Origin: JAAXIE01 sp965263155
GTDB taxonomy: Bacteria; Chloroflexota; Dehalococcoidia; Lucifugimonadales; JAAXIE01
Length of the DNA stretch: 64,000 nucleotides
NCBI GenBank assembly: GCA_965263155.1
Contig: OZ253586.1
Coordinates: 1,426,001 to 1,490,000, forward strand
Reading direction: 5' to 3'
The notes below the pieces were generated by a model. That model was not told where the DNA came from. It saw only the letters and a program-made list of their open reading frames with translations, and searched no databases. Below are positions 1 through 8,721 of the stretch, in pieces. A program made the position numbers and the translations under genes. Every line of letters begins with the position of its first letter. Position 1 is the stretch's first letter.

Positions 1-368
1 GCGCCTTCCATCAGGCCTTGGGCGATGGCCGTGGCATCCGGCGGATGGGCCACGCTCTGGTACCTCTGGATGAGACCTTGGCGATGGTGGCAGTTGACCT
101 CAGTGGCCGTGGCTATGCCTCCATCGACATGGACTTGGACGGCCAGATGGTGGAAACGCTGCCTGGAGACTTGCTGCACCACTTCTTGGAGAGCTTTGCC
201 GTGGAAGGCCGCATGAACCTGCACGTCAAGGTCATGTCAGGGCGCAACGCCCATCACAAAGCGGAAGCTGTCTTCAAGGCACTAGCTCGTTCCCTGCGGG
301 ACGCCGTAGAGCTAGACCCCCGCACCTCAGGCGAGGTCCCCAGCACCAAGGGCACCATCGCCGGATGA
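1..368 (+). CDS. hisB: Imidazoleglycerol-phosphate dehydratase, C-terminal part
   Basis: Dehydrates imidazole-glycerol phosphate to imidazole-acetol phosphate in histidine synthesis, a cytosolic Mn-dependent step. The reading frame is open from base 3 with no start, so the 5' half lies outside the window; about 121 residues are visible. The metal-binding stretch NAHHKAEAVFKALARSL and the terminal SGEVPSTKGTI are both typical of the end of HisB. The stop is TGA at 366-368. It runs towards the purine operon, and about 120 bases separate the two convergent ends without a convincing terminator. The family assignment is secure; whether other his genes precede it cannot be seen. Confidence 0.93.
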   Translation, partial: AFHQALGDGRGIRRMGHALVPLDETLAMVAVDLSGRGYASIDMDLDGQMVETLPGDLLHHFLESFAVEGRMNLHVKVMSGRNAHHKAEAVFKALARSLRDAVELDPRTSGEVPSTKGTIAG

Positions 369-489
369 GGGAAGCTCTCCTCAGCGAGGCCCTATCACAA
401 GCTCGTCCAATAGTCGTCTGGCCGTCGCTACTCGGGCGTGCGCCCACGTGTAGTGTACAGTGGGGGCCTTTCCTGTCCGCCTAAACGAC

Positions 490-744
490 CTACTCCTCTA
501 CCACTTCAAGTTCGAAGCGGTAGTCTTCGATGACTGGATTGGCCAGTAGCCGACGACACATTTCGTCGATGCTACTCATGGCTTGACCGACCCTAAGGTC
601 GGCGAGCTTCACTTCGATGTACTTCCCGACTCTCACCGAGTCGACGGTGTCGAAGGAGAGGTCCTTCAGGCCAGCGAGGACTGTCAGACCTTGGGGGTCG
701 TTAACCGTGGGCTTGAGACTGATGAATATCTTGGCGAGGAACAT
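490..744 (-). CDS. purS: Phosphoribosylformylglycinamidine synthase subunit PurS
   Basis: Small subunit of the three-part FGAM synthase (PurS-PurQ-PurL), which amidates FGAR with glutamine-derived ammonia in purine synthesis. The 84-residue length is normal. The opening beta-strand AKIFISLKPTVNDPQG, the segment SVRVGKYIEVKL and the ending PVIEDYRFELEVVEE match the PurS fold. Its ATG overlaps the stop of the DUF3105 gene by four bases (ATGA), so it is translationally coupled as the last gene of the purine operon. purQ and purL are not adjacent and must lie elsewhere. Confidence 0.92.
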   Translation of the reverse strand: MFLAKIFISLKPTVNDPQGLTVLAGLKDLSFDTVDSVRVGKYIEVKLADLRVGQAMSSIDEMCRRLLANPVIEDYRFELEVVEE

Positions 745-1514
745 CAGCAGGGGATGCCCCGGCCAGCGGTCTGTGTCTCCCCGCTGAATCGGTTGCCCTT
801 GTAAGCGTCGTAGAAGGCATTGATACGCTGCTCATTCACTCCGTCGAATACATCCAGCACACCCCACGCCGTCATGGCGACCGTGCCTTCCTCAATCTTG
901 TCGTAGGGGCGAGTGATCAGCCACAGGCCGTGGTCGGACAGACCAAGATGCACCTGCTGGAGGCGCTCGACATCTTCCTGATCGGGCAGGTTGTAGCTCA
1001 TGACCACATGGCCGTGTTCCATGTTGTGGACAATGCGGCGGTCTGGAACCCCAATTTGTTCTGTTACCGGGTCCGTATAGTCCACGTTATAAAAGTCACA
1101 AGGCCAAGTGAAGCTCAGATGTGGCCCCGATGTGGGTGGAGACGTGGAGTATTCCGGCCATTCAAGGAGGTCATGACGCGCGTCTTCCGAGCCAGCAGAG
1201 AGCACTCGGCCCGGGCCGATCAAGGTATCTTCGGGCACCGTCATACGGGCCTGCACCTCGCCCACGCCTCCCTTGTACTCGTCGGTGCCGCGGCCAAGGT
1301 CGGGTGCAAGGTCCAGTATCTGAGGCAGGAAGAAGGAAATAATAATGGCTATAGCCAGTACCCCAGCCGCTGCGAGGAACAGCCAGCGGCGGGTACGGCG
1401 TCCGCCTATCCTTACGGGCCCCCGGAGCCCTGCGGGAGGAATCTGCGAGATGTTGCCAGCGGACCGGGCGGAGCTGCTTTTCCTTCTTCTTTGGGGTCTA
1501 CGTGATCGGGGCAA
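744..1514 (-). CDS. DUF3105 family membrane-anchored protein
   Basis: Protein of unknown function with a basic N-terminus, one membrane helix near residues 44-66 and a long outside domain. The DUF3105 signature is visible: TSGPH near residue 128, then HNMEHGHVVMSYNLP, a His/Glu-rich stretch that could bind metal (inference). The TTG start is supported by AAGGAG six bases upstream. It sits between purC and purS with a four-base overlap to purS, so it is co-transcribed with purine genes although no purine role is known. Some annotations of this family suggest a link to copper or cell-envelope functions, but nothing here decides that. Confidence 0.8.
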   Translation of the reverse strand: MPRSRRPQRRRKSSSARSAGNISQIPPAGLRGPVRIGGRRTRRWLFLAAAGVLAIAIIISFFLPQILDLAPDLGRGTDEYKGGVGEVQARMTVPEDTLIGPGRVLSAGSEDARHDLLEWPEYSTSPPTSGPHLSFTWPCDFYNVDYTDPVTEQIGVPDRRIVHNMEHGHVVMSYNLPDQEDVERLQQVHLGLSDHGLWLITRPYDKIEEGTVAMTAWGVLDVFDGVNEQRINAFYDAYKGNRFSGETQTAGRGIPC

Positions 1515-1565
1515 TCGACTCTCCTTTGTTCGGCCTCAACCAAGTCAGGGCCTTGGTTAAGGGGT

Positions 1566-2459
1566 TCAGGTCAGCTCTTGACCGGTCAAGCGGTGGTAGA
1601 CCTCTACGTATCGCTGGGTAGTCATTGCCACTACATCGTCGGGCAACTCTGGGGAGGGCGGCTCGTGGTCCCAGCCCTCTGCGTCCAGCCAGTCCCGGAC
1701 GAACTGCTTGTCGAAGTTGGGTTGGGAGCGCCCCGGCTGGTAGCCCTCTGCATCCCAGAAGCGGCTGGAGTCGGGCGTCAGAATCTCGTCGATTACCGTG
1801 AGGCGTCCGTTCACCAGCCCGAATTCCAGTTTGGTGTCGGCGAGCAGGATACCCCGTGAGCTGGCGTACTGATGGCAGTGGTTGTAGATGGCGATGCTCT
1901 GAGTCTGAAGTTCCTCGGCCAGCTTGGGGCCGACCATCTGCACGACCTGCTGCAGAGGCATGTTCTCGTCGTGCCCCTCCTCTGCCTTGGTGGTAGGGGT
2001 GAAAAATGGTTGCTCCAAGCGCACCCCTTCCTGTAGGCCGGGAGGCATAAGGCGGCCAAAGACAGTGCCGCCCCGCCTGTACTCGGCCCAAGCCGAGCCA
2101 GCGAGGTAGCCGCGTACTATGCACTCGATGTCGATACGTTGGGCGCGGCGCACCACCATGCACTGCCCAGCCAAGTCCGGAGGAAGTTCCGCCACGAATG
2201 GATATTTGGCGCGGGCCTCAGGGTCGTCGGCCATGCTCAAGTAGTGGTTGGGGCAGATGAATCCCGTACGCTGAAACCAGAAAGCTGACAGCGCAGACAA
2301 CACCCTACCCTTCCGGGGAATGCCGGTGGGCAGGACTACGTCGAAAGCGGATATGCGGTCAGTGGCCACCATCAGCAGGGTATTCCTGTCCAACTCGTAG
2401 GTATCCCGCACCTTGCCTCGATGGATGAGGCCGGGCAAGTCGGTATACATAACGGGCAC
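1566..2459 (-). CDS. purC: Phosphoribosylaminoimidazole-succinocarboxamide synthase
   Basis: SAICAR synthetase ligates aspartate to CAIR using ATP. The sequence shows the family N-terminus GKVRDTYEL, then DRISAFDVVLP, the signature VECIVRGYLAGSAW-like stretch (IECIVRGYLAGSAW here) and LADTKLEFG near the middle, followed by DEILTPDSSRFWD. Length (297 residues) fits the longer eukaryote/actinobacterial-like PurC form. I chose the GTG at 2459 because GGAGGT lies six bases before it; a longer reading from 2504 adds residues without homology. It follows purB closely in the purine operon. Confidence 0.94.
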   Translation of the reverse strand: MPVMYTDLPGLIHRGKVRDTYELDRNTLLMVATDRISAFDVVLPTGIPRKGRVLSALSAFWFQRTGFICPNHYLSMADDPEARAKYPFVAELPPDLAGQCMVVRRAQRIDIECIVRGYLAGSAWAEYRRGGTVFGRLMPPGLQEGVRLEQPFFTPTTKAEEGHDENMPLQQVVQMVGPKLAEELQTQSIAIYNHCHQYASSRGILLADTKLEFGLVNGRLTVIDEILTPDSSRFWDAEGYQPGRSQPNFDKQFVRDWLDAEGWDHEPPSPELPDDVVAMTTQRYVEVYHRLTGQELT

Positions 2460-2527
2460 GGCGTACCTCCAAGCATTGGATATTGGTCTAGGGGGCCAAT
2501 TCATCGGCTTGCCGAACAGAACGGTGT

Positions 2528-3841
2528 CTAGCCTACCGCAACTCCACGCTGCAACAGGCCCGCTCGCTCGAAGCTCTCATCAGTGTATCGCAGGTAGTAG
2601 GCGTAGTCGAACAGCCCCTCCAACTCCTCCGACGAGATGTGCTCGCTGACTTCGGGGCTGGACTTGATAAGCTGGCGGAAATCCAGTTCTTCTTCCCAGC
2701 AGCGCATTGAGTTGTCCTTGACGATCTGGTAGGCCGTATCCCGCGACAGTCCCTTCTCCACCAAGGCCAGCAGGACACGCTGGCTGAACACCAAGCCACG
2801 GGTGCTCTCCAAGTTGTGCCACATACGCTGCGGATACACCCTCATGCCGTCGGCTACGTATCGGAACAGGTCGAGGATGTAGTCCAAGGCGAGGCAGGAA
2901 TCAGGGAGGATTAGGCGCTCTGCCGAGGAGTGGCTGATGTCGCGCTCGTGCCAGAGGGCCACGTTCTCCATGGAAGTCAGGCTGTAGCCGCGAATCAGGC
3001 GGGACAGCCCGCATACTCTCTCGGTGAGTTCAGGGTTTCGCTTGTGGGGCATGGCTGAAGACCCCGTCTGCCCTTCGCCAAAGGGCTCCTCCACCTCGCG
3101 GACTTCGGTGCGCTGCAAGGAGCGTATCTCGGTCGCAAACTTCTCAAGCGAGCATGCGATGAGGGCTAGAGTGACCACGAAGTGGGCGTGACGGTCCCGC
3201 TGCACTATCTGGTTGGAGACAGGCTCGGCCTTCAGGCCCAACTCATGGCACACCCGCTGCTCGATGACGGGCGGCACCGTGGCATGGGTGCCCACGGCAC
3301 CCGATATCTTGCCAACGGCGATGCCCTCAACCGCCTGCTCCAAACGCTGGCGCTGCCGGTTTATTTCGTCCCACCACAGGGCCAGCTTGAGGCCGAACGA
3401 GGTCGGCTCGGCGTGGACGCCATGGGTACGCCCCATCATGGGTGTGTCCTTGTGCTCCAACGCTTGCCGGCGGAGCACCTCGGACAAGGCGTCCATGTCC
3501 TGCATGAGTATCCGGGAGGCCTCGATGAGCTGCAGGGCAAGGGCCGTGTCCATGACATCGCTGGAGGTCAGACCTTGGTGAATCCAGCGCCCTTCGTCTC
3601 CCAAGTCGGTGGTGACCGAGGCAATGAACGCAGTAACGTCGTGGCGCGTTCGCTGAAAGACCTTGTCCATTATCTGGGGGTCGAAGCGGGCACGCCTAAG
3701 GTTCTGCATGTCTTCAGCGGGAATGACACCCTCGTCGGTCCAAGCTTGGCAAGCGGCCAACTCCACTTCCAGCCACTTGGCGTACTTGTTCTCATCAGAC
3801 CACACGCGCTTCATCTCAGGACGACTGTAGCGGTCTATCAT
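2528..3841 (-). CDS. purB: Adenylosuccinate lyase
   Basis: Acts twice in purine synthesis: it cleaves SAICAR to AICAR, and adenylosuccinate to AMP, releasing fumarate. The 437-residue protein carries the fumarase/aspartase-family signature GSSAMPHKRNP near 260-270, the LTSSDVMDTA motif near 91-100 and the catalytic-histidine stretch GRTHGVHAEPTSFG near 137-150. Its ATG overlaps the TGA of the preceding HAD gene (ATGA), so the two are coupled. It is intact and the assignment is clear. Confidence 0.96.
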   Translation of the reverse strand: MIDRYSRPEMKRVWSDENKYAKWLEVELAACQAWTDEGVIPAEDMQNLRRARFDPQIMDKVFQRTRHDVTAFIASVTTDLGDEGRWIHQGLTSSDVMDTALALQLIEASRILMQDMDALSEVLRRQALEHKDTPMMGRTHGVHAEPTSFGLKLALWWDEINRQRQRLEQAVEGIAVGKISGAVGTHATVPPVIEQRVCHELGLKAEPVSNQIVQRDRHAHFVVTLALIACSLEKFATEIRSLQRTEVREVEEPFGEGQTGSSAMPHKRNPELTERVCGLSRLIRGYSLTSMENVALWHERDISHSSAERLILPDSCLALDYILDLFRYVADGMRVYPQRMWHNLESTRGLVFSQRVLLALVEKGLSRDTAYQIVKDNSMRCWEEELDFRQLIKSSPEVSEHISSEELEGLFDYAYYLRYTDESFERAGLLQRGVAVG

Positions 3842-4557
3842 TGGGGTCTTACCTCGTCACCTCTGGCCTCTGATCTACTTTCGCTTTTAGCTATCAGGTG
3901 CGCCAACACCTGATAGAAGTCCTCAAACTCGTGGCAGGGTACGCCCTCGCTGTCGCACTTCTCCACCAAATGGCTGCGGGCGAACACCATGTCGGCTTTG
4001 GAGGCGGGGCAGAAGTCGGACGTACCATCGCCTACGTAGGCGATGGTGTAGCCAGCCCGCTGGTAGGCCCAAACGGCCACGCACTTGCAGCTGCCCCACT
4101 TGGTGCAACCGTCCCACGTATGGGGGTAGCGGTAGCTGATGCCTTGGGGAGTAAAGCTGGTCTCCACGGCGTAGGTGTCGACCGGCCCAATGCCTTCTCG
4201 ATCCAGAACAGCCTGAATGTAAAAGTCGAGTCCGAGGCTCGCGATGGCCAGAGGGATTCCTGCCTGCCTACAGTGGTCCCACACGTCAAGGAAGCCGTCG
4301 CGCACGATGACCTCGCTCTCGACGTAGCACCGCATCTCTTCCTGGGTAGCGGTCACGGCGTCGAACGACCTCTCTTGGTATTGACGGAAGTTGATCTCGC
4401 CATTCCGCAACTGCTGCCGCAACTCCTGCCATTTACCTTGGCCAAAGCGGTCAAGCAGAAGCTGGGCCACATTTTGCAGGGCTATGGTGTCGTCGAAGTC
4501 GCAGAGCACCGCCAGTGGGCGATCAGCCTTCTCGTTGTCTGCGCCGGTACTCCTCAT
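3838..4557 (-). CDS. HAD-family phosphatase, MtnX/phosphoserine-phosphatase-like
   Basis: Haloacid-dehalogenase-type phosphatase of the IB (PSPase-like) subgroup. Motif I is CDFDDT near residues 18-23, with the nucleophile and acid aspartates. Motif II lies around LAIASLGLDFY, and motif III/IV is YVGDGTSDFCPA near 198-208. The substrate cannot be read off the sequence. MtnX (methionine salvage) is the closest named family, but no methionine-salvage genes are near. It sits between purE and purB, overlapping purE by 35 bases and purB by four, so expression is tied to purine synthesis. A role in phosphate-ester housekeeping for that pathway is only inference. Confidence 0.8.
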   Translation of the reverse strand: MRSTGADNEKADRPLAVLCDFDDTIALQNVAQLLLDRFGQGKWQELRQQLRNGEINFRQYQERSFDAVTATQEEMRCYVESEVIVRDGFLDVWDHCRQAGIPLAIASLGLDFYIQAVLDREGIGPVDTYAVETSFTPQGISYRYPHTWDGCTKWGSCKCVAVWAYQRAGYTIAYVGDGTSDFCPASKADMVFARSHLVEKCDSEGVPCHEFEDFYQVLAHLIAKSESRSEARGDEVRPQ

Positions 4558-4981
4558 ACGCCTTCTTGATTTCTTCGTACTTCAGACCCAGGATGGAGGC
4601 CGCCATAAAAGCCGCGTTGCGCGCGCCCCAATTGCCCACGGCCATGCACCCCACGGGAACGCCTGGAGGCATCTGGGCGATGGCCATCAGGGCGTCAATG
4701 CCCTTGAGTTCGCTGGAGGCCACAGGCACGCCCAAGACTGGCAGCGTGGTCCAAGCCGCTATGGCCCCGGGCAGGGCGGCAGCCCCGCCGGCCAAGCCGA
4801 TGAACAGCTCCACGCCACGCTCGGGGGCTTCCTCTATGTAGCTGGCCAGACGCCCTGGCGCACGGTGGGCCGAGAGCACCCGCACCTCATAGTCGATGCC
4901 AAGCTGCTCCAGCACCTGCACCACCTCTTGGGCGACAGGGTCGTCGGATGAACTGCCCATGACTATGCCCACACGCGGCAA
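4523..4981 (-). CDS. purE: 5-(carboxyamino)imidazole ribonucleotide mutase
   Basis: Class I PurE converts N5-CAIR to CAIR in purine synthesis. The motif GSSSDDPVAQE near residues 9-19, SAHRAPGRL near 37-45 and GLAGGAAALPG near 62-72 are the usual active-site segments. The length, 152 residues, is normal. The start is TTG at 4981, with AGGAGG seven to eight bases upstream. PurK, the partner that makes N5-CAIR, is not in the window. The 3' end overlaps the HAD phosphatase start. Confidence 0.94.
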   Translation of the reverse strand: MPRVGIVMGSSSDDPVAQEVVQVLEQLGIDYEVRVLSAHRAPGRLASYIEEAPERGVELFIGLAGGAAALPGAIAAWTTLPVLGVPVASSELKGIDALMAIAQMPPGVPVGCMAVGNWGARNAAFMAASILGLKYEEIKKAYEEYRRRQREG

Positions 4982-5014
4982 GACCTGACCTCCTCAGTAT
5001 GGGTTATTGGCGGA

Positions 5015-5548
5015 CTAGAGGCCGACTTCCTCGGCGAAGGCCTTCTTAAGGGCTTCCCGCAGCGACACATCATTAGTTGGCACATCATCGCCGTTGACCT
5101 GCCAGTAGACGCGGTCACCTTCCAAGCCAACGTCGATCGCCAGCTCACACTCGCCAGCGTCCCAGACAAGTATAGCAGAAGCTACATCCTGCGCTTCCAA
5201 CTCCTCTTCCTCTTCATCATCGTCATCGCCGTCCTCGTCGTCCTCATCCTCGTCGTCATCTTCTTCGTCCACCCCGTTTTCACCGTCATCCTCGTCCTCG
5301 TCGTCCTCATCCTCGTCGCCCTCATCCTCCCATGGCAGGTACACTTCCACCTCACCCCGGCCATCCAGCAGGACGCGGTTCATCTCTTCCAAGTAAGTCT
5401 CAGGACGCAGGTCTTCGAAGGCCTCTTGGATAATCCTGAGCCTCTGTTCGAGTTCCTCCTCGCCGATTTCGCGCGGTTCGGTGGGTTGCTGGCGAATAGC
5501 CTCTATCGATTCTCGGAACTTTCGAAGGTCTTCGCCCCACTCCATCAT
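5015..5548 (-). CDS. Highly acidic hypothetical protein in the purine operon
   Basis: I do not recognise this family. The 177-residue product has a helical N-terminal part rich in Glu/Arg (residues 1-70), then about 45 residues made almost only of Asp and Glu (about 73-118), then a compact C-terminal part (about 119-177) with LVWDAGECELAIDVGLEGDRV-type alternation suggesting beta-strands. No signal peptide or membrane helix is visible. It is placed between purD and purE, with short gaps on both sides and its own GGAGAG ribosome site, so it is a real operon member. An acidic tract can bind basic proteins or cations; that is inference. Confidence 0.7.
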   Translation of the reverse strand: MMEWGEDLRKFRESIEAIRQQPTEPREIGEEELEQRLRIIQEAFEDLRPETYLEEMNRVLLDGRGEVEVYLPWEDEGDEDEDDEDEDDGENGVDEEDDDEDEDDEDGDDDDEEEEELEAQDVASAILVWDAGECELAIDVGLEGDRVYWQVNGDDVPTNDVSLREALKKAFAEEVGL

Positions 5549-5575
5549 AGCTCTCCTCCAACCTTAACCTCTCGT

Positions 5576-6859
5576 TTAACCTGCCATGGTCGGCAGCTTG
5601 GCAATATCACGCCGGTAATAGCGGTCCTTGAACCCTATCCTGCCAATGTTGGCATAGGCCCGCTCCCGGGCCGCCGGTATGTCCGGCCCCCGCCCCACTA
5701 CGGTGAGCACCCGGCCCCCGTCGGTCAAGAGTGCATCAGCTCCGTCGAACTGAGCAAGGACAGTGCCAGCATGGAACACCAGCACATCGTCGTCCAAGTC
5801 GTCCAGCCCATGTATCGGCAGGCCCCTATGGTAGTCGCCGGGATAGCCTCCTGACGCCAAGACGACACCCACGCAGGCGTCGTCAGACCACTTGACGTCG
5901 CATTGAGAGATGCTTCCGATGGCACAGGCGGTCAGCACGGGGAGGAGGTCGCCCTCCAACAGGGGCAACACCACTTGGGCTTCGGGGTCGCCCAAACGGC
6001 AATTGAACTCCAGCAGCTTGGGCCCTTCTTCACTGAGCATCAGCCCAGCGTAGAGCATACCCCGGTATGGGGTCCCCCGCTGTGCCATAGCCCTGACGGT
6101 CGGCTGCATAATGGTGCCAAGCACCTGCTCCTGTAGGGCCTGATTCCAAATTGGAGGCGGGGTGTAGCACCCCATCCCTCCAGTGTTGGGCCCCTCATCA
6201 CCATCCAAGGCACGTTTGTAGTCGCAGGCCGCCGCCATCGGCGACAGGATTTCCCCGTCGCAGAACGCAAATACACTGATCTCGGGCCCGCTGAGGAGTT
6301 CCTCCAGCACGACAGTGTCACCAGCGGCAGCAAAGGCCCGGTCCGTCATGCACAGGTGGACGGCTGCCAGTGCCTCCTCGCGGTCTTTACATAACAAAGC
6401 GCCCTTGCCTGCCGCCAAGCCGTCGGCCTTAACGACGATGGGGCCTTGGTGTCGCGACAGAAAAGCCTCCGCATCGTTGGCGTCGCTGAACACCTTGAAA
6501 TCTGGGCCGGGCACATTCAACTCACGGGTCAAGCATCGGGCGAAGGACTTGCTCCACTCAAGTTTCGCCGCCGCTCGCGTCGCGCCGAATACGGCGAGGC
6601 CCTGCTGCTGGAATCTGTCGGCTAGGCCTGCTGCCAGCGGGACCTCCGGCCCCACGACCGTCAGGTCGACGGAGCGATCTTGGGCCAAGCGGAACAGGCC
6701 GTCCACGTCGTCTGCCCGGATGGGGACGTTCTCTGCAATGGAGGCGGTACCACCGTTGCCGGGAGCAACCAGCAGGCGGTTGACGGCGCTGCTCTGGCGC
6801 AGCTTCCATGCCAAGGCATGTTCGCGGGCCCCATTGCCGACTACCAGGACATCTGTCAT
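5576..6859 (-). CDS. purD: Phosphoribosylamine-glycine ligase
   Basis: GAR synthetase, an ATP-grasp enzyme joining glycine to phosphoribosylamine. The N-terminus DVLVVGNGAREHALAWKL, the ATP-grasp stretch VKADGLAAGKGALLC and the LEFNCRLGDPEAQVVLP segment are diagnostic. I start at the ATG at 6859 because homology begins there; the open frame upstream to 6910 uses a TTG and would overlap guaA. The resulting 427 residues match the usual length. It is the second gene of the purine operon. Confidence 0.95.
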   Translation of the reverse strand: MTDVLVVGNGAREHALAWKLRQSSAVNRLLVAPGNGGTASIAENVPIRADDVDGLFRLAQDRSVDLTVVGPEVPLAAGLADRFQQQGLAVFGATRAAAKLEWSKSFARCLTRELNVPGPDFKVFSDANDAEAFLSRHQGPIVVKADGLAAGKGALLCKDREEALAAVHLCMTDRAFAAAGDTVVLEELLSGPEISVFAFCDGEILSPMAAACDYKRALDGDEGPNTGGMGCYTPPPIWNQALQEQVLGTIMQPTVRAMAQRGTPYRGMLYAGLMLSEEGPKLLEFNCRLGDPEAQVVLPLLEGDLLPVLTACAIGSISQCDVKWSDDACVGVVLASGGYPGDYHRGLPIHGLDDLDDDVLVFHAGTVLAQFDGADALLTDGGRVLTVVGRGPDIPAARERAYANIGRIGFKDRYYRRDIAKLPTMAG

Positions 6860-6896
6860 GCCGGTGAAGGGCAGGCGCGGGCTAGTCCCATTGGTC

Positions 6897-8558
6897 TTAT
6901 TCCCATTCAATCGTACCGGGTGGCTTGCTTGTCACGTCGTAGACCACGCGTGTGACGCCCGGCACCTCGTTGACGATACGGTTGGAGATGCGCGCCAGCA
7001 CCTCGTAGGGCAGGCGCACCCAGTCGGCGGTCATAGCGTCCTCGCTGGTGACGGCACGTATGGCAGCGACAAGGCCATAGGCGCGAAAGTCGCCCGTGAC
7101 GCCTACGCTCTGGGTGTCGGTAAGCACGGCAAAGGTCTGCCAGAGTTGGTGGTACAAGTTGGAGCCCTTGATTTCGTCTATCACAACCCAGTCGCAGGCC
7201 CGCAACATCTCCAGCTTCTCCTCCGTCACCTCTCCCATAACGCGAATGGCCAAGCCTGGACCGGGGAAGGGCTGGCGGTAAACTACCTCTGGGGGCAGAC
7301 CCAAGGCTAGCCCCACGTCCCTGACTTCATCCTTGAACAGGTCCCGCAGGGGCTCCACCAGCTTGAGGGTCATGTGCTCCGGGAGACCGCCCACGTTGTG
7401 GTGGGTCTTGATTTTGGCAGAGGCCCGGTTCTCCGGAGTCCGGCTCTCGATGACGTCAGGGTACAGGGTTCCTTGAGCTAGGTACTCGGTGTCTCCCAAT
7501 TCGGCGGCAGACTCCTCGAATACCCGGATGAACTCCTCGCCGACAACACGGCGTTTCTGTTCAGGATCGACTACACCTTCAAGGCGTCGCAGAAACCGCT
7601 CGGAGGCATCCACGTAGAGCATGTTGAGTTTGAGCCTGTTGCGGAAGGTGTCCAGCACCCGTTCCGGCTCCTCGCGACGCATCAGGCCATTGTTGACGAA
7701 GATCGACGTAAGCTGGTTGCCAATGGCCTCGTGGATGAGGGCCGCTGTGACAGCCGAGTCGACGCCACCCGACAGGGCGCAAATAACCTTGCCGGAGCCG
7801 ACTTGGTCGCGGACTGCCTGCACCGACTTGTCGATGAAGTTGTCCGGCGTCCACTTGGCATCGCAGTTGCAGACGCTGAAAAGGAAGTTCTCCAAGATCG
7901 TCTTGCCGTTGGCGGTATGCACCACTTCGGGGTGGAATTGAAGTCCTAGGATGTTGCCTCCATTGCCGATGGCTGCCATAGGCGAGCTATCGGTGTACGC
8001 GAGGGAGCGGAAACCGGGGGGAAGCTCCACGATCTGGTCTGAATGGCTCATCCACACCGGCATGGATGTCGGGAGTTGGGCAAAAATGGGGGCGTCGGTT
8101 TGGTTTTGGTGTAGGACGGCATGGCCGTACTCCCGGCTCTCGGCCGGGTCGACCCTTCCGCCAAGCTGTTGCACCAAGGCTTGAGTGCCGTAGCAGATGC
8201 CTAGGATGGGGAGGCCGTGCTGGTAGACCCACGCCGGAGGCATGGGCGCCCCATCGTCGTATACCGAAGCCGGACCGCCTGAAAGGATGATGCCCCTAGG
8301 GTTGGCGGCGGCCACATCCTCCCACGACGCAGTGGGGGGCACTACAGCACAATAGACCTGCATCTCCCGGACTCGGCGCTCGATGAGCCGACTGTATTGG
8401 GAGCCGAAGTCCATCACCACAACGCCGTGGGCCCCGCCCGGTTCTCCCCCACCAGCGGGGGTACCGGACCTTTCTTGGGCAATCTCCAAGTAGGCTGAGA
8501 CCTCTAGATGATCGCTGGTGGAAAACCTTCTGCCCGCATTTGCGCGTTGTTCGGTCAT
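6897..8558 (-). CDS. guaA: GMP synthase (glutamine-hydrolysing)
   Basis: Aminates XMP to GMP. The order is class I glutamine amidotransferase (MDFGSQYSRLIERRVRE, nucleophile in GICYGTQ, catalytic His/Glu in QFHPEV), then the PP-loop ATP pyrophosphatase (ALSGGVDSAV), then the dimerisation domain ending TSKPPGTIEWE. I start at the ATG at 8558, just below a good -10 element; the frame is open further upstream. This leaves an N-terminal extension of roughly 40 residues before the amidotransferase domain, unusual but of low complexity. It heads the purine operon. Confidence 0.95.
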   Translation of the reverse strand: MTEQRANAGRRFSTSDHLEVSAYLEIAQERSGTPAGGGEPGGAHGVVVMDFGSQYSRLIERRVREMQVYCAVVPPTASWEDVAAANPRGIILSGGPASVYDDGAPMPPAWVYQHGLPILGICYGTQALVQQLGGRVDPAESREYGHAVLHQNQTDAPIFAQLPTSMPVWMSHSDQIVELPPGFRSLAYTDSSPMAAIGNGGNILGLQFHPEVVHTANGKTILENFLFSVCNCDAKWTPDNFIDKSVQAVRDQVGSGKVICALSGGVDSAVTAALIHEAIGNQLTSIFVNNGLMRREEPERVLDTFRNRLKLNMLYVDASERFLRRLEGVVDPEQKRRVVGEEFIRVFEESAAELGDTEYLAQGTLYPDVIESRTPENRASAKIKTHHNVGGLPEHMTLKLVEPLRDLFKDEVRDVGLALGLPPEVVYRQPFPGPGLAIRVMGEVTEEKLEMLRACDWVVIDEIKGSNLYHQLWQTFAVLTDTQSVGVTGDFRAYGLVAAIRAVTSEDAMTADWVRLPYEVLARISNRIVNEVPGVTRVVYDVTSKPPGTIEWE

Positions 8559-8568
8559 AGTACAGCCT

Positions 8569-8596
8569 ATTGTAGCACCATTCATTCCGACTACAA
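8569..8596 (-). promoter_or_regulatory. Putative sigma-70 promoter for the purine operon
   Basis: On the minus strand, TTGTAG (8591-8596) and TACAAT (8569-8574) are separated by 16 bases. The -10 matches the consensus at five of six positions; the -35 is weak. The ATG chosen for guaA lies only about 10 bases downstream, so the transcript would be nearly leaderless. Alternatively a different start is used. Confidence 0.45.
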
Positions 8597-8634
8597 GAGA
8601 TAGGATGTGGAGAGTCGTACGGCTAGCGTATGAC

Positions 8635-8663
8635 TCGACCCAAGTTAGCACCCATGCTATACT
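8635..8663 (+). promoter_or_regulatory. Putative sigma-70 promoter for tsaC
   Basis: TCGACC (8635-8640) and TATACT (8658-8663) are 17 bases apart, pointing at tsaC and the glycolytic genes. With the purine promoter it makes this a divergent promoter region. Confidence 0.5.
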
Positions 8664-8721
8664 CGGTCAAGCTGGCTGTGGGGCCAAGCCCTAGGCTATA
8701 GCCGAGGTAGCGGAGACCGCA

